Shown in pieces: positions 18,102 to 26,822 of a stretch of 64,000 nucleotides of DNA. The translations under genes and the position numbers were made by a program. The DNA is taken from positions 1,178,001 to 1,242,000 of the forward strand of contig NZ_CP009962.1 in NCBI RefSeq assembly GCF_000786695.1, written 5' to 3'. This DNA comes from Collimonas arenae. Its GTDB lineage: Bacteria > Pseudomonadota > Gammaproteobacteria > Burkholderiales > Burkholderiaceae_D. The notes beneath the pieces are model-generated. The model was not told the origin of the DNA. It saw only the letters and a program-made list of their open reading frames with translations, and did no database searches. Positions within the stretch are counted from its first letter, which is position 1, and every line of letters begins with the position of its first letter.

Positions 18102-19672
18102 GCGCTCTCAATCCCGTGGTGACCGTGTATGTGCCGCGCGATTCAACCGCGCTTGCGCTCGGCGCCGATCAGGTCGCAGCTGATATTACGGAGCAGGCCC
18201 GTCAGCGCGGCGTGAACATCAAGCTGATACGCAATGGCTCACGCGGCATGTTCTGGCTGGAGCCGTTGGTGGAGGTGGCGACTGCGGAAGGCCGCATTGC
18301 CTATGGCCCGGTAGAAACCGAGGATGTGGCAGGATTATTCGATGCGGATTTTCTCAATGGCGGCCAGCATCGCCTTGCGCTGGGACTGGTCGAAGAAATT
18401 CCTTATCTGAAAAAACAGGAACGCCTGACCTTCGCCCGAGTTGGCATCACTGATCCGCTGTCGCTGGAAGACTACCTCGCGCATGAAGGTTACGCCGGTT
18501 TGCGCCGCGCCCTGGACATGAGCAGCGAAGCGGTGGTGCAGGAAGTACTGGATTCCGGTTTGCGCGGCCGCGGCGGTGCGGCTTTCCCGACAGGCATCAA
18601 ATGGAAGACGGTGGCAGCTACCCAAGCTGCGCAAAAATACATCGTTTGCAATGCCGATGAAGGCGACTCCGGCACATTCTCCGATCGCATGGTGATGGAG
18701 GACGATCCCTTCATGCTGATTGAAGGCATGACGATTGCCGCACTAGCAGTCGGCGCAAGCCATGGCTATATCTATGTTCGCTCGGAATATCCGCATGCGA
18801 TTGCTGCGCTAAACCATGCCATCGTCAGCGCCAGCAACGCCAATTACCTGGGCGAGAATATCCTCGGTTCACATTCCAGCTTTCATCTGGAAGTACGCAA
18901 AGGTGCCGGCGCCTATATCTGCGGTGAAGAAACCGCCTTGCTCGAAAGCCTGGAAGGCAAGCGCGGCGTGGTGCGCGCCAAGCCGCCGCTGCCGGCCATC
19001 GAAGGCTTGTTCGGCAAGCCGACTGTCATCAACAACGTGATCTCGCTGGCCTCGGTGCCCGTTATTCTGGCGCGCGGTGCCGCGTTCTACAAGAATTACG
19101 GCATGGGGCGCTCGCTTGGCACTTTGCCGATGCAGCTGGCTGGAAATATCCGTCACGGCGGCCTGGTTGAAAAAGCCTTTGGCGTCACCCTGCGCGAATT
19201 GCTGATCGATTTTGGCGGCGGCACCGCCAGCGGCAAACCTATCCGCGCGGTGCAGGTCGGCGGCCCACTTGGCCCGTATCTGCCGCCATCGCTGTTCGAT
19301 ACCAAACTTGATTACGAAGCCATGGCTGCCGTCGGCGGCATGCTGGGACATGGCGGCATCGTGGTGTTCGATGATAGCGTCGACATGGCGAAACAGGCCA
19401 GATATGCAATGGAATTCTGCGCAAGCGAATCCTGCGGGAAATGCACCCCATGCCGCATCGGCTCTACCCGCGGCGTAGAAGTGATCGACAAGATCGTCGC
19501 CGGCGAACCTCGTCAAGCTGTTGTGCAGATAAAGCTCCTGCGCGACCTGTGCGACACCATGGTCAACGGTTCACTGTGCGCCATGGGCAGCATGACACCG
19601 TTGCCGGTGTTATCGGCGCTCGATCATTTTCCAGAAGATTTCGGCGACGGCGCGCTCAATCAGGCCGCCTGA
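18098..19672 (+). CDS. fdsB: NAD-dependent formate dehydrogenase beta subunit
   Basis: Diaphorase subunit that carries FMN and passes electrons to NAD+, homologous to NuoF. In its 524 residues the N-terminal thioredoxin-like part (about 1-110) lacks cluster cysteines. The NAD/FMN-binding glycine-rich motif GLRGRGGAAFPTG follows (about 153-165), then YIVCNADEGDSGTFSDR, and YICGEETALLESLEG. The [4Fe-4S] ligands are C446, C449, C452 (ESCGKCTPCRIG) and C494. Overlap with fdsG and the 60-bp gap to fdsA show one operon. Confidence 0.96.
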   Translation: MSALNPVVTVYVPRDSTALALGADQVAADITEQARQRGVNIKLIRNGSRGMFWLEPLVEVATAEGRIAYGPVETEDVAGLFDADFLNGGQHRLALGLVEEIPYLKKQERLTFARVGITDPLSLEDYLAHEGYAGLRRALDMSSEAVVQEVLDSGLRGRGGAAFPTGIKWKTVAATQAAQKYIVCNADEGDSGTFSDRMVMEDDPFMLIEGMTIAALAVGASHGYIYVRSEYPHAIAALNHAIVSASNANYLGENILGSHSSFHLEVRKGAGAYICGEETALLESLEGKRGVVRAKPPLPAIEGLFGKPTVINNVISLASVPVILARGAAFYKNYGMGRSLGTLPMQLAGNIRHGGLVEKAFGVTLRELLIDFGGGTASGKPIRAVQVGGPLGPYLPPSLFDTKLDYEAMAAVGGMLGHGGIVVFDDSVDMAKQARYAMEFCASESCGKCTPCRIGSTRGVEVIDKIVAGEPRQAVVQIKLLRDLCDTMVNGSLCAMGSMTPLPVLSALDHFPEDFGDGALNQAA

Positions 19673-19732
19673 ACTTACTTTTACCAGCATAAACACGACT
19701 AACCCACGTTCCGACGGAACCAGGAGTATGTG

Positions 19733-22597
19733 ATGAACCAGCTTAACGAACTCGACTACGGTACTCCCGCCAAACCAGCCGGCCAGACGGTCACGCTGGA
19801 AATCGATGGCGTCAGTGTCGACGTGGCAGCCGGCACTTCGGTCATGCGCGCTGCGGTCGAAGCCGGCATCAATGTGCCAAAACTATGCGCCACCGACAGC
19901 CTCGAACCGTTCGGTTCCTGCCGCTTGTGCCTGGTTGAAATCGAAGGCAAGAAAGGGTATCCCGCTTCTTGCACCACACCATGCGAACCCGGCATGAAAG
20001 TCCGTACCCAGACGCCGAAGCTGGCCGATATCCGCCGCGGCGTCATGGAACTCTACATTTCCGATCATCCGCTCGACTGTCTGACGTGTCCCACCAACGG
20101 TAACTGCGAGCTGCAGGACATGGCGGGCGTCACCGGCCTGCGCGAAGTGCGATATGGCTATGAAGGCGAAAACCACCTCAAGATGAAGAAGGATGAATCG
20201 AATCCTTATTTCACCTACGATCCGTCCAAGTGCATCGTCTGCAACCGCTGCGTGCGCGCCTGCGAAGAAACCCAGGGTACGTTTGCGCTGACCATTGACG
20301 GCCGCGGGTTTGAGTCGCGCGTGTCGGCTGGGCAGATGCAGGATTTTATGGATTCCGAATGCGTCTCCTGCGGTGCTTGCGTGCAAGCCTGCCCGACCGC
20401 CACCCTGACTGAAAAGACCGTCATCATGCTAGGCCAGGCCGAGCACAGCGCGATCACTACTTGCGCCTATTGCGGCGTCGGCTGTTCGTTCAAGGCAGAG
20501 ATGAAAGGCAACCAGGTAGTACGCATGGTGCCGCACAAGGATGGCCAGGCCAATCACGGCCATTCCTGCGTCAAGGGGCGTTTCGCCTGGGGCTATGCGA
20601 CACACAAGGACCGCATCACCAAGCCGATGATCCGCAGCAAAATTACCGATCCGTGGCGCGAAGTTTCATGGGATGAAGCGCTGACTTACGCCGCGGGTGA
20701 ATTCCGTCGCATCCAGGCCAAGTACGGCAAGGATTCGATCGGCGGCATCACTTCATCGCGTTGCACCAACGAAGAAACCTATCTGGTGCAGAAACTGGTG
20801 CGCGCGGCCTTCGGCAACAACAACGTCGATACTTGTGCCCGGGTGTGCCATTCGCCAACCGGCTACGGCCTGAAGCAAACGCTGGGCGAATCGGCAGGCA
20901 CCCAGACTTTCGATTCGGTCATGCAGTCCGACGTCATCATGGTCATCGGCGCTAACCCGGTGGCGGCGCATCCGGTGTTCGCTTCGCAAATGAAGCGCCG
21001 CCTGCGGCAGGGCGCCAAGCTGATCGTGGTCGATCCGCGCACCACTGACATGGTCAAGTCACCGCACGTACAGGCAGCCTTTCATCTGAAACTGCGGCCA
21101 GGCACCAACGTCGCGCTGATCACTGCGCTGGCGCACGTGATTCTGTCGGAAGGCCTGGAAAAGCCGGATTTTGTGGCCGAACGTTGCGACCAGAAATCGT
21201 ATGCTGACTGGAAAGAATTTGTCCTGCGTCCGGAGAATTCGCCGGAGATGATGGCGGCTGTCACCGGCGTGCCGGCCGAGCAATTGCGCGGCGCCGCCCG
21301 TTTGTATGCGACTGCCGCTAACGGCGCAATCTATTACGGCCTCGGCGTCACCGAGCATGCACAAGGTTCGACCATGGTGATCGGCATCGCCAACTTGGCG
21401 ATGGCGACGGGTAACGTCGGTCGCGAAGGCGTCGGCGTCAATCCGTTGCGCGGTCAGAACAATGTGCAGGGGTCCTGCGACATGGGTTCCTTCCCGCATG
21501 AACTACCGGGTTATCGCCATGTTTCCGACAGTACCGTGCGCGGTGAATTCGAACAGATGTGGGGCGTTACGCTCAGCCCTGAACCGGGTTTGCGGATACC
21601 GAACATGTTCGACGCCGCGCTCGACGGCAGTTTCATGGGCTTGTACTGCGAAGGCGAAGATATTGTCCAGTCGGACCCGAACACTCAGCATGTGACCGCC
21701 GCCATGGCGGCGATGGAGTGCATCGTGGTGCAAGATCTGTTTCTCAATGAAACTGCCAAGTACGCGCATGTGTTCCTGCCCGGTTCGTCGTTCCTGGAAA
21801 AAGATGGCACCTTCACCAACGCCGAGCGTCGTATCTCGCGTGTGCGCAAGGTGATGCCGGCCAAGGCTGGAAAATCCGACTGGGAAGTGACTGTTGCGTT
21901 ATCCAACGCGCTCGGTTATCCGATGAACTACAGCCATCCGTCCCAGATCATGGACGAGATCGCCGCGTTGACGCCGACTTTCCATGGCGTCAGCTACGCC
22001 AAACTGGAGCAGGCCGGCAGCCTGCAATGGCCGTGCAACGAAGAAGCGCCGCAAGGCACGCCGATCATGCACATCGGCCAGTTTGTGCGTGGCAAGGGTA
22101 AGTTCATCAATACCCAGTATTTCGCCACCGACGAGAAGGTCACGCTGAAATTCCCGCTGATCCTGACTACCGGTCGCATTCTGTCGCAATATAATGTGGG
22201 CGCGCAGACGCGCCGTACCGAGAATGTCGAATGGCATAGCGAGGACCGGTTGGAAATTCATCCGCACGATGCCGAGGACCGCGGTATCAAAGACGATGAC
22301 TGGGTCGGAATTGAATCGCGCGCCGGGCAGACTGTGTTGCGGGCGACGGTCACCGAGCGGGTGCAGCCGGGTGTGGTTTACACTACCTTCCACTTCCCGG
22401 AATCGGGCGCCAACGTGATTACTACCGATAATTCGGACTGGGCGACCAATTGCCCGGAATACAAAGTCACCGCGGTGCAGGTCATGCCGGTTAGCCAGCC
22501 GTCCGCATGGCAGAAGCAGTTCAGCCGTTTCACCGAGCAGCAATTGAAGTTGTTGCAAGGACAGGCCGAACAGGCGGAGGCGGCGGTCACCAAATAA
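19733..22597 (+). CDS. fdsA: NAD-dependent formate dehydrogenase alpha subunit (molybdenum)
   Basis: Catalytic subunit oxidising formate to CO2 with a bis-MGD molybdenum cofactor. The 954 residues begin with a ferredoxin-type [2Fe-2S] domain (cysteines in CATD, CRLCLVE, CTTPC), followed by a NuoG-like His-Cys cluster (SDHPLDCLTCPTNGNC) and two [4Fe-4S] motifs (CIVCNRCVRAC, CVSCGACVQAC). A further cluster CAYCGVGCSF precedes the molybdopterin domain. The catalytic pair is Cys372-His373 in ARVCHSPT, so this is a cysteine, not selenocysteine, enzyme. The C-terminal domain (PEYKVTAVQV) caps the cofactor. ATG at 19733 lies 6 bp after AGGAG; GTG 19730 is too close. Confidence 0.97.
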   Translation: MNQLNELDYGTPAKPAGQTVTLEIDGVSVDVAAGTSVMRAAVEAGINVPKLCATDSLEPFGSCRLCLVEIEGKKGYPASCTTPCEPGMKVRTQTPKLADIRRGVMELYISDHPLDCLTCPTNGNCELQDMAGVTGLREVRYGYEGENHLKMKKDESNPYFTYDPSKCIVCNRCVRACEETQGTFALTIDGRGFESRVSAGQMQDFMDSECVSCGACVQACPTATLTEKTVIMLGQAEHSAITTCAYCGVGCSFKAEMKGNQVVRMVPHKDGQANHGHSCVKGRFAWGYATHKDRITKPMIRSKITDPWREVSWDEALTYAAGEFRRIQAKYGKDSIGGITSSRCTNEETYLVQKLVRAAFGNNNVDTCARVCHSPTGYGLKQTLGESAGTQTFDSVMQSDVIMVIGANPVAAHPVFASQMKRRLRQGAKLIVVDPRTTDMVKSPHVQAAFHLKLRPGTNVALITALAHVILSEGLEKPDFVAERCDQKSYADWKEFVLRPENSPEMMAAVTGVPAEQLRGAARLYATAANGAIYYGLGVTEHAQGSTMVIGIANLAMATGNVGREGVGVNPLRGQNNVQGSCDMGSFPHELPGYRHVSDSTVRGEFEQMWGVTLSPEPGLRIPNMFDAALDGSFMGLYCEGEDIVQSDPNTQHVTAAMAAMECIVVQDLFLNETAKYAHVFLPGSSFLEKDGTFTNAERRISRVRKVMPAKAGKSDWEVTVALSNALGYPMNYSHPSQIMDEIAALTPTFHGVSYAKLEQAGSLQWPCNEEAPQGTPIMHIGQFVRGKGKFINTQYFATDEKVTLKFPLILTTGRILSQYNVGAQTRRTENVEWHSEDRLEIHPHDAEDRGIKDDDWVGIESRAGQTVLRATVTERVQPGVVYTTFHFPESGANVITTDNSDWATNCPEYKVTAVQVMPVSQPSAWQKQFSRFTEQQLKLLQGQAEQAEAAVTK

Positions 22598-22612
22598 CAG
22601 TTAGAGGAAACC

Positions 22613-23431
22613 ATGGTCTTGCCAGATTACGCCAGCAGCACGGAAGTAGCAGTAGAACAATGGCGTAACGGCGGCGTCAGTAACAGCCGCGACATCGTGG
22701 CGGAAGAAGTGCCGGTGGCGCTCGAGTACAACGGTATTTCGCATGCGGTGATGATGGCTTCGCCGGCTGACCTGGAAGATTTTGCGCTGGGATTTTCGCT
22801 CACAGAAGGAATCCTGCGGGATCGCAGTGAACTGTTCGACTGCGAGATCTTGGCCGCTGCGGACGGTATCCAGGTGCAGATGCAGATTGCCACCGAACGC
22901 TTCGTGGCCCTGAAGGAAAAGCGGCGCAACCTGACCGGACGTACCGGTTGCGGTTTGTGCGGAGCTGAAACGTTGCAACAGGCCGTGCGCAAGCCGGCGC
23001 CGGTTGTGTCGAATGCGCAGTTTTCGGCGGCAGTCATTTATGCCGCCATGGCCGAGATGCAGAAGCAGCAGCATTTGCAGCAGGTCACCGGCGCCACCCA
23101 CGCTGCAGCATGGTTGCAGGCCGATGGCGAAATTACGCTGGTGCGGGAAGATGTCGGCCGTCACAATGCGCTAGACAAACTGATCGGCGGCTTGATCAAT
23201 GCACATCCGCAACACGATTTTTCCAGTGGTGCGGTGCTGATCACCAGCCGCGCCAGTTATGAAATGGTGCAAAAGGCGGCTAGCATGGGTTGCGGCTTTA
23301 TCGTCGCGGTCTCCGCACCGACAGCGCTGGCGATCCGTCTGGCGCAGCAAGCCGACGTTACCTTGCTGGGTTTTGTGCGGCAGCCGGGACATGTGGTGTA
23401 TGCCCATCCCCAACGTCTGTCGGTTTCTTAG
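22613..23431 (+). CDS. fdhD: Formate dehydrogenase accessory sulfurtransferase FdhD
   Basis: Sulfur carrier that delivers sulfur to the molybdenum cofactor of formate dehydrogenase; called FdsC in fds operons. The 272 residues show the CXXC pair C113/C116 in GRTGCGLCGAE, the N-terminal EVPVALEYNG, EDFALGFSLTEGIL, and the C-terminal VREDVGRHNALDKLIG and LITSRASYEMVQKAA. AGAGGAAACC precedes the ATG by a few bases, 15 bp after fdsA. Its stop codon lies at the very edge of a 106-bp inverted-repeat element that separates it from fdsD. Confidence 0.96.
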   Translation: MVLPDYASSTEVAVEQWRNGGVSNSRDIVAEEVPVALEYNGISHAVMMASPADLEDFALGFSLTEGILRDRSELFDCEILAAADGIQVQMQIATERFVALKEKRRNLTGRTGCGLCGAETLQQAVRKPAPVVSNAQFSAAVIYAAMAEMQKQQHLQQVTGATHAAAWLQADGEITLVREDVGRHNALDKLIGGLINAHPQHDFSSGAVLITSRASYEMVQKAASMGCGFIVAVSAPTALAIRLAQQADVTLLGFVRQPGHVVYAHPQRLSVS

Positions 23432-23533
23432 AGGCTGTTGCAAACACATCTGGCGTTGTTGCTCCTCCTCGCCGTACTACTCGTACTGTCTTCGTCGGAG
23501 CGCCTAGCCAGCTGTGTTTGCAGCAGCCTCTTA
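23428..23533. repeat. Inverted-repeat element, copy A
   Basis: Arms of 27 bp (23428-23454 against 23507-23533, three mismatches) enclose a core CCTCCTCGCCGTACTACTCG and following bases to about 23498. The same core with small changes occurs in the element at 42536-42659, whose arms are unrelated but also 27 bp. The element starts inside the fdhD stop codon and sits within the fds operon. It encodes no protein. It may be a small non-autonomous mobile or REP/MITE-like unit. Confidence 0.7.
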
Positions 23534-23580
23534 GGTAGCTTGGATTGAATCACCCTCATGCAGTGGAAAAGGTAGGTGCA

Positions 23581-23805
23581 ATGAATCTCGAACACCTGGT
23601 AAAAATGGCGAATCAGATCGGTTCATTTTTCGACACCATGCCGGACCGGCCGCAAGCCATGACGGATCTGGTGACGCACTTGAAGCGCAGCTGGGAGCCG
23701 CGCATGCGGCGCGAATTGCTGGCCTATGTCGACGAGCAGGGCGGTGCCGAACTGATGCCGATCGTGCTGGAAGCAATCCATCTGCATGCCGGCGTGCTCA
23801 AGTAA
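23581..23805 (+). CDS. fdsD: NAD-dependent formate dehydrogenase delta subunit
   Basis: Small subunit or assembly factor of the soluble formate dehydrogenase. The 74 residues carry the family pattern LVKMANQIGSFF, followed by DLVTHLKRSWEPRMRRELL and a short C-terminal helix. The frame is open from 23545, but the ATG at 23581 has AAGGTAGGTG just in front and gives the usual length. It is the last gene of the fds operon and ends 6 bp from the convergent lactonase gene. Confidence 0.93.
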   Translation: MNLEHLVKMANQIGSFFDTMPDRPQAMTDLVTHLKRSWEPRMRRELLAYVDEQGGAELMPIVLEAIHLHAGVLK

Positions 23806-23811
23806 AGCAGC

Positions 23812-25038
23812 CTACGGCAAAAACACCATCTGCGATGGGCTGCCCAGCCCTGTATAACGGTCGATGAATTCCAGCTTGCCGCTTTCCTTGTCGACGGCGA
23901 ACTGGGTGATGTTGTCGCTGCGCTGGTTCATCACATACATGAAACGTCCCTGCGGACTAATCACCAGGCTGCGCGGATAGTCGCCGCGGGTCCAGGTATC
24001 GTCCACCCATTTCAGCCTGCCCTCGGCGCCGACGGCAAATTGCGCAATGCTGTTGCGCAGCCGGTTGGCGGTATACAGGAAACGGCCATCAGCGCTGAAG
24101 ATCAGCCCGGAGGCGAAACTGGTGCCCTGGTAATTCTTCGGCAGGCTGGAGACCGATTCCTGCTCCTGCAAAGTTCCGCTGGCTTTATCGAAATGATAGA
24201 GCGTCAACGTCGACGCTTCTTCGTTGATCACATACACGTATTTGCCGTTGGGATGAAACACGAAGTGACGCGGTCCGGCGCCGGCCGAAGACGCCTTGAT
24301 GAAGGCGGGCGTGTTCGGCGTCAGGCGGCCGTTGCTTTGGTCGAAGCGCCACTGATAGATGCGATCCAGTCCGAGATCGGTGGAGAACGCGAATTTGCCG
24401 CTGGGATCGCTGGCGATCATGTGCGCATGCGGTCCGTTATGGTCGCTGGCGGCAAAGCTGCCAGTGGCTGCGGCTTCCGGCTTGGCCGCACCTGCCGGAC
24501 CGCTGTCTTGCTGTACCGACGATGCCGATTGCAGGCTGCCGTCGCCTGCGATCGGGAACACCGCTACCGAGCCGCCGCCGTAGTTGGCTGCGAACAGATA
24601 TTTTCCCTGCTCTGCAAGCGTGACGAACGCCGGCGTCGCACCTTGCGAATCCTGCTCGTTCAACATAGTCAGTGCGCCATCCGTGCGGCTGACGGCATAG
24701 GCGGCGATGCTGCCATTCTTGCCGCCCTTGTAGTTGGCGATTTCACTTGCGACATACAGCGTTTTGCCGTTCCCATCCACCGTCAGTTGCGCCGGATTCG
24801 CCTGTGTGCTGGCGACATTGACGCGGCTTAAGGCGCCGCTCTGGCCATCTACCTTGAACAGGTAAACCCCTTCGCCGTTAGGGTTATACGTGCCGATATA
24901 GGCAAATTGGGTGGCGGAAGCGGGCGTCTCGGCTTGGAGTGGCATGCTGGTCATGGTGAATAGAGCGGTGAGTGCGATGGCGGGTAGCGAGAGCTTGTAG
25001 CGTTCGGAAAGGCGGGAAGCAGAAAACGGAATTGACAT
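23812..25038 (-). CDS. Secreted lactonase-family beta-propeller protein
   Basis: Seven-bladed beta-propeller of the 6-phosphogluconolactonase/cycloisomerase-2 family. The 408 residues have a signal peptide (about 1-36, ending MPLQAET), so it is probably periplasmic, unlike cytoplasmic Pgl. Blade motifs recur: AYIGTYNPNGEGVY, GKTLYVASEIANYKGG, GKYLFAANYGGGSVAV, GPHAHMIASDPSGKF, GPRHFVFHPNGKYVYV, and GRFMYVMNQRSDNI. The start at 25038 follows AGAGGAAAAT; the frame is open to 25137 without a better signal. A real 6-phosphogluconolactonase role is doubtful for an exported form. It stands alone, convergent to fdsD. Confidence 0.85.
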   Translation of the reverse strand: MSIPFSASRLSERYKLSLPAIALTALFTMTSMPLQAETPASATQFAYIGTYNPNGEGVYLFKVDGQSGALSRVNVASTQANPAQLTVDGNGKTLYVASEIANYKGGKNGSIAAYAVSRTDGALTMLNEQDSQGATPAFVTLAEQGKYLFAANYGGGSVAVFPIAGDGSLQSASSVQQDSGPAGAAKPEAAATGSFAASDHNGPHAHMIASDPSGKFAFSTDLGLDRIYQWRFDQSNGRLTPNTPAFIKASSAGAGPRHFVFHPNGKYVYVINEEASTLTLYHFDKASGTLQEQESVSSLPKNYQGTSFASGLIFSADGRFLYTANRLRNSIAQFAVGAEGRLKWVDDTWTRGDYPRSLVISPQGRFMYVMNQRSDNITQFAVDKESGKLEFIDRYTGLGSPSQMVFLP

Positions 25039-25257
25039 ATTTTCCTCTATAACTGAAGACGCCGGTGCGGCGTCGCGCGACAGATCAGGCAGATTGTTTC
25101 GTTGGACGAATATATGGTTTTCTAGCCAGAATGGCAATCCGTAAATTCAATGAAGTATGAGCAGGCCCTAGCCGTCAGATAACGTAAAATGCGGGCCGTT
25201 CCCGGTTCTCGGCTAGAATGACGCTCGCGCTGCATTTACATCGACAAGTCTGAAACC

Positions 25258-25767
25258 ATGGAATTCCAGTTCATCAGTCCCAAAAAGAATGCGCTGCTTT
25301 ATCTGGTCAAGATACTGACCGGCTCCCTGATCACGTGGTACGGCTTGCGCGCGCTGGGCTTGCAAGAGCCATACTGGGCCATGATCTCGCTGATCATTGT
25401 GACCGAACCGGACATCAACCTCGCCAAGGCAAGTTTCAAGGCGCGTCTGATCAATACCCTGAACGGCTGCGTGGTGGCTTGCCTGGCGCTGGTTTTGTTC
25501 GGCCCGGGTTTCATGTCGTTGCTGATTGCCCTGGCAGTCTCGGTGCTGGTAGCGATGCTGTTGCAAAATTATCCGGCCAACTGGCGTCTGGGGCCGGCCA
25601 CCGTGGTGATCCTGATGTCGGCGGCGATTGGCGGCAAAGGGCTGCACCAGGAACTGGAATATGCTTTATTGCGCGTCGGTGAAGTCATCGCCGGCAGTAC
25701 CGTAGCATTATTGCAATCGTTGGCGTACGGGTATGTGCTGAAACGGCTGGCGCCGGTCATTAAATGA
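25258..25767 (+). CDS. FUSC/aromatic-acid-exporter-like membrane protein
   Basis: Inner-membrane protein of 169 residues related to the N-terminal membrane unit of the fusaric acid resistance (FUSC) family. About four hydrophobic segments are visible. Conserved bits are YWAMISLIIVTEPDI and FKARLINTLNGCVVACLAL, the latter resembling the FUSC loop with an arginine before a small-residue helix, then GEVIAGSTVALLQSL. It is a single short domain without the soluble half of full exporters (over 600 residues), so the export role is uncertain. Confidence 0.7.
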   Translation: MEFQFISPKKNALLYLVKILTGSLITWYGLRALGLQEPYWAMISLIIVTEPDINLAKASFKARLINTLNGCVVACLALVLFGPGFMSLLIALAVSVLVAMLLQNYPANWRLGPATVVILMSAAIGGKGLHQELEYALLRVGEVIAGSTVALLQSLAYGYVLKRLAPVIK

Positions 25768-25842
25768 CGTGTAAGCTGGTAGCAACGGGATGTAAATGTG
25801 ACGTAACTGATGACAAAGTGCGAGATTGATTGATCGAATCTA

Positions 25843-25872
25843 TTGACGTAATTTCCTCCGCAACACTATAGT
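25843..25872 (+). promoter_or_regulatory. Sigma-70 promoter of the zapB-like/zapA operon
   Basis: TTGACG (25843-25848) and TATAGT (25867-25872) are separated by 18 bp. The ATG of the next gene lies only 7 bp after the -10 box, so transcription would begin at or near the start codon. No Shine-Dalgarno is present, which fits a leaderless message. Confidence 0.6.
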
Positions 25873-25878
25873 GACAAA

Positions 25879-26124
25879 ATGATTTCAGAATTCCATCAAT
25901 TATCAGAAAAAATCGGCCAGCTGGCCGAGTTGACGCATACTTTGCGCCGGGAAAACGCCGAACTGCGTCTGCGCGCCAAGGGCTTGCAAAACGATTGCGA
26001 CGACCTCAAGAGCCAGAATGCCGAGCTGCAGCAACGGATCAATGAAGCGCATCAGCGGGTTGCCGCCTTGCTCGAAAAATTTCCGGCATCGCCGCAGTCG
26101 TCACAGGATAAGGAGCTTGCATGA
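25879..26124 (+). CDS. ZapB-like coiled-coil cell division protein
   Basis: Small protein of 81 residues, almost wholly a coiled coil: hydrophobic heptads run through QLSEKIGQLAELTHTLRREN and QNAELQQRINEAHQRVAALL. The pattern and the position directly in front of zapA match the short ZapB/TIGR02449-type proteins of betaproteobacteria, which bridge the Z-ring. Assignment rests on context as much as on sequence. Its TGA overlaps the zapA ATG (ATGA), indicating coupled translation. Confidence 0.75.
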   Translation: MISEFHQLSEKIGQLAELTHTLRRENAELRLRAKGLQNDCDDLKSQNAELQQRINEAHQRVAALLEKFPASPQSSQDKELA

Positions 26125-26432
26125 GCCAGTTAAGCGTCAATATCATGGGCCAGCCGTACACGCTGTCTTGCAAGGAAGGCGAAGAAGCCGCCCTGCAGGA
26201 AGCGGTGACTTACCTGGACGGCAAAATGACGGCGATCCGCGACGCCGGCAAGATCCGCGGCAATGACCGCATCGCCGTGATTGCCGCGCTCGGCATCGCT
26301 GCTGAATTATTGAGCAGCAAGGCACCATCGGGGCCTTTGTCGGAACTGACCGTCTCGGAAGTCAAGCAGAAAATCGCTACCATGCATACGGTGCTGGACG
26401 ATGCCTTGGCGGCGCAGGAAGATTTGTTCTGA
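26121..26432 (+). CDS. zapA: Cell division protein ZapA
   Basis: FtsZ-binding protein that stabilises the Z-ring in the cytoplasm. The 103 residues contain the N-terminal beta part SVNIMGQPYTLSCKEGEEAA, followed by the long helix YLDGKMTAIRDAGKIRGNDR with IAVIAALGIAAELL, and a coiled-coil tail. These are the ZapA family features. It overlaps the upstream coiled-coil gene by 4 bp and is followed by the 6S RNA gene, the order conserved in beta- and gammaproteobacteria. Confidence 0.95.
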   Translation: MSQLSVNIMGQPYTLSCKEGEEAALQEAVTYLDGKMTAIRDAGKIRGNDRIAVIAALGIAAELLSSKAPSGPLSELTVSEVKQKIATMHTVLDDALAAQEDLF

Positions 26433-26491
26433 CATTGCTCGGCGCCGCAGCGCCTGCCCACGTCGCGGCAAAAAACATGCAGCAAAAGGAT

Positions 26492-26519
26492 TTGACTTGG
26501 AAGTTGTTTGGGGTAGACT
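26492..26519 (+). promoter_or_regulatory. Promoter of 6S RNA
   Basis: TTGACT (26492-26497) and TAGACT (26514-26519) are spaced by 16 bp, placing the start of transcription near 26526, where the 5' arm of the 6S RNA closing stem begins. Confidence 0.6.
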
Positions 26520-26525
26520 ACTCAT

Positions 26526-26697
26526 TCCTGCCGTGTTCGCGATTGTCATAAAATCCTTGAACCATTTATACGCAACGGCTGCGGGATTTTGTTCGACAGG
26601 TGTGAGCGTCGCTAGTCCGATGAGCCCGAAGTTGAACTAACTGCGGCCAACTTGAATCGCTTTGGTTCAGGATGCCGACAAAGCGGCACAGGCGGGA
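26526..26697 (+). ncRNA. ssrS: 6S RNA
   Basis: Regulatory RNA that binds sigma-70 RNA polymerase holoenzyme by mimicking an open promoter. Support: position directly downstream of zapA; a good promoter in front; a closing stem formed by CCTGCCG-type bases near 26527 and CGGCACAGG near 26685-26693; and a conserved inner stem ATCCTTGAACCA (about 26553-26564) against TGGTTCAGGAT (about 26663-26673) flanking a large, weakly paired central region. Length of about 170 nt fits. Ends are estimated from the folding by eye. Confidence 0.8.
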
Positions 26698-26708
26698 CTT
26701 TATTCTGG

Positions 26709-26740
26709 AGCGGCTGCATTTACGTGCAGCCGCTTTTTTT
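26709..26740 (+). terminator. Intrinsic terminator downstream of 6S RNA
   Basis: A perfect 10-bp stem (26709-26718 against 26725-26734) with loop TTTACG is followed by a run of seven T. It lies 12 bp after the estimated 6S RNA end and before the EVE protein gene. Confidence 0.88.
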
Positions 26741-26822
26741 CGTTTGCGGCTTTTGTTTGCCGTGGTTTTAGCGTATTTTTGACCTTGTTTCCGACGTGTT
26801 GGCCAGAGAGGGAAGAGACCAA

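Noticed and set aside
23428..23533. Insertion sequence
   Set aside because: The length is about 100 bp with no transposase and no visible target duplication; described as a repeat element instead.
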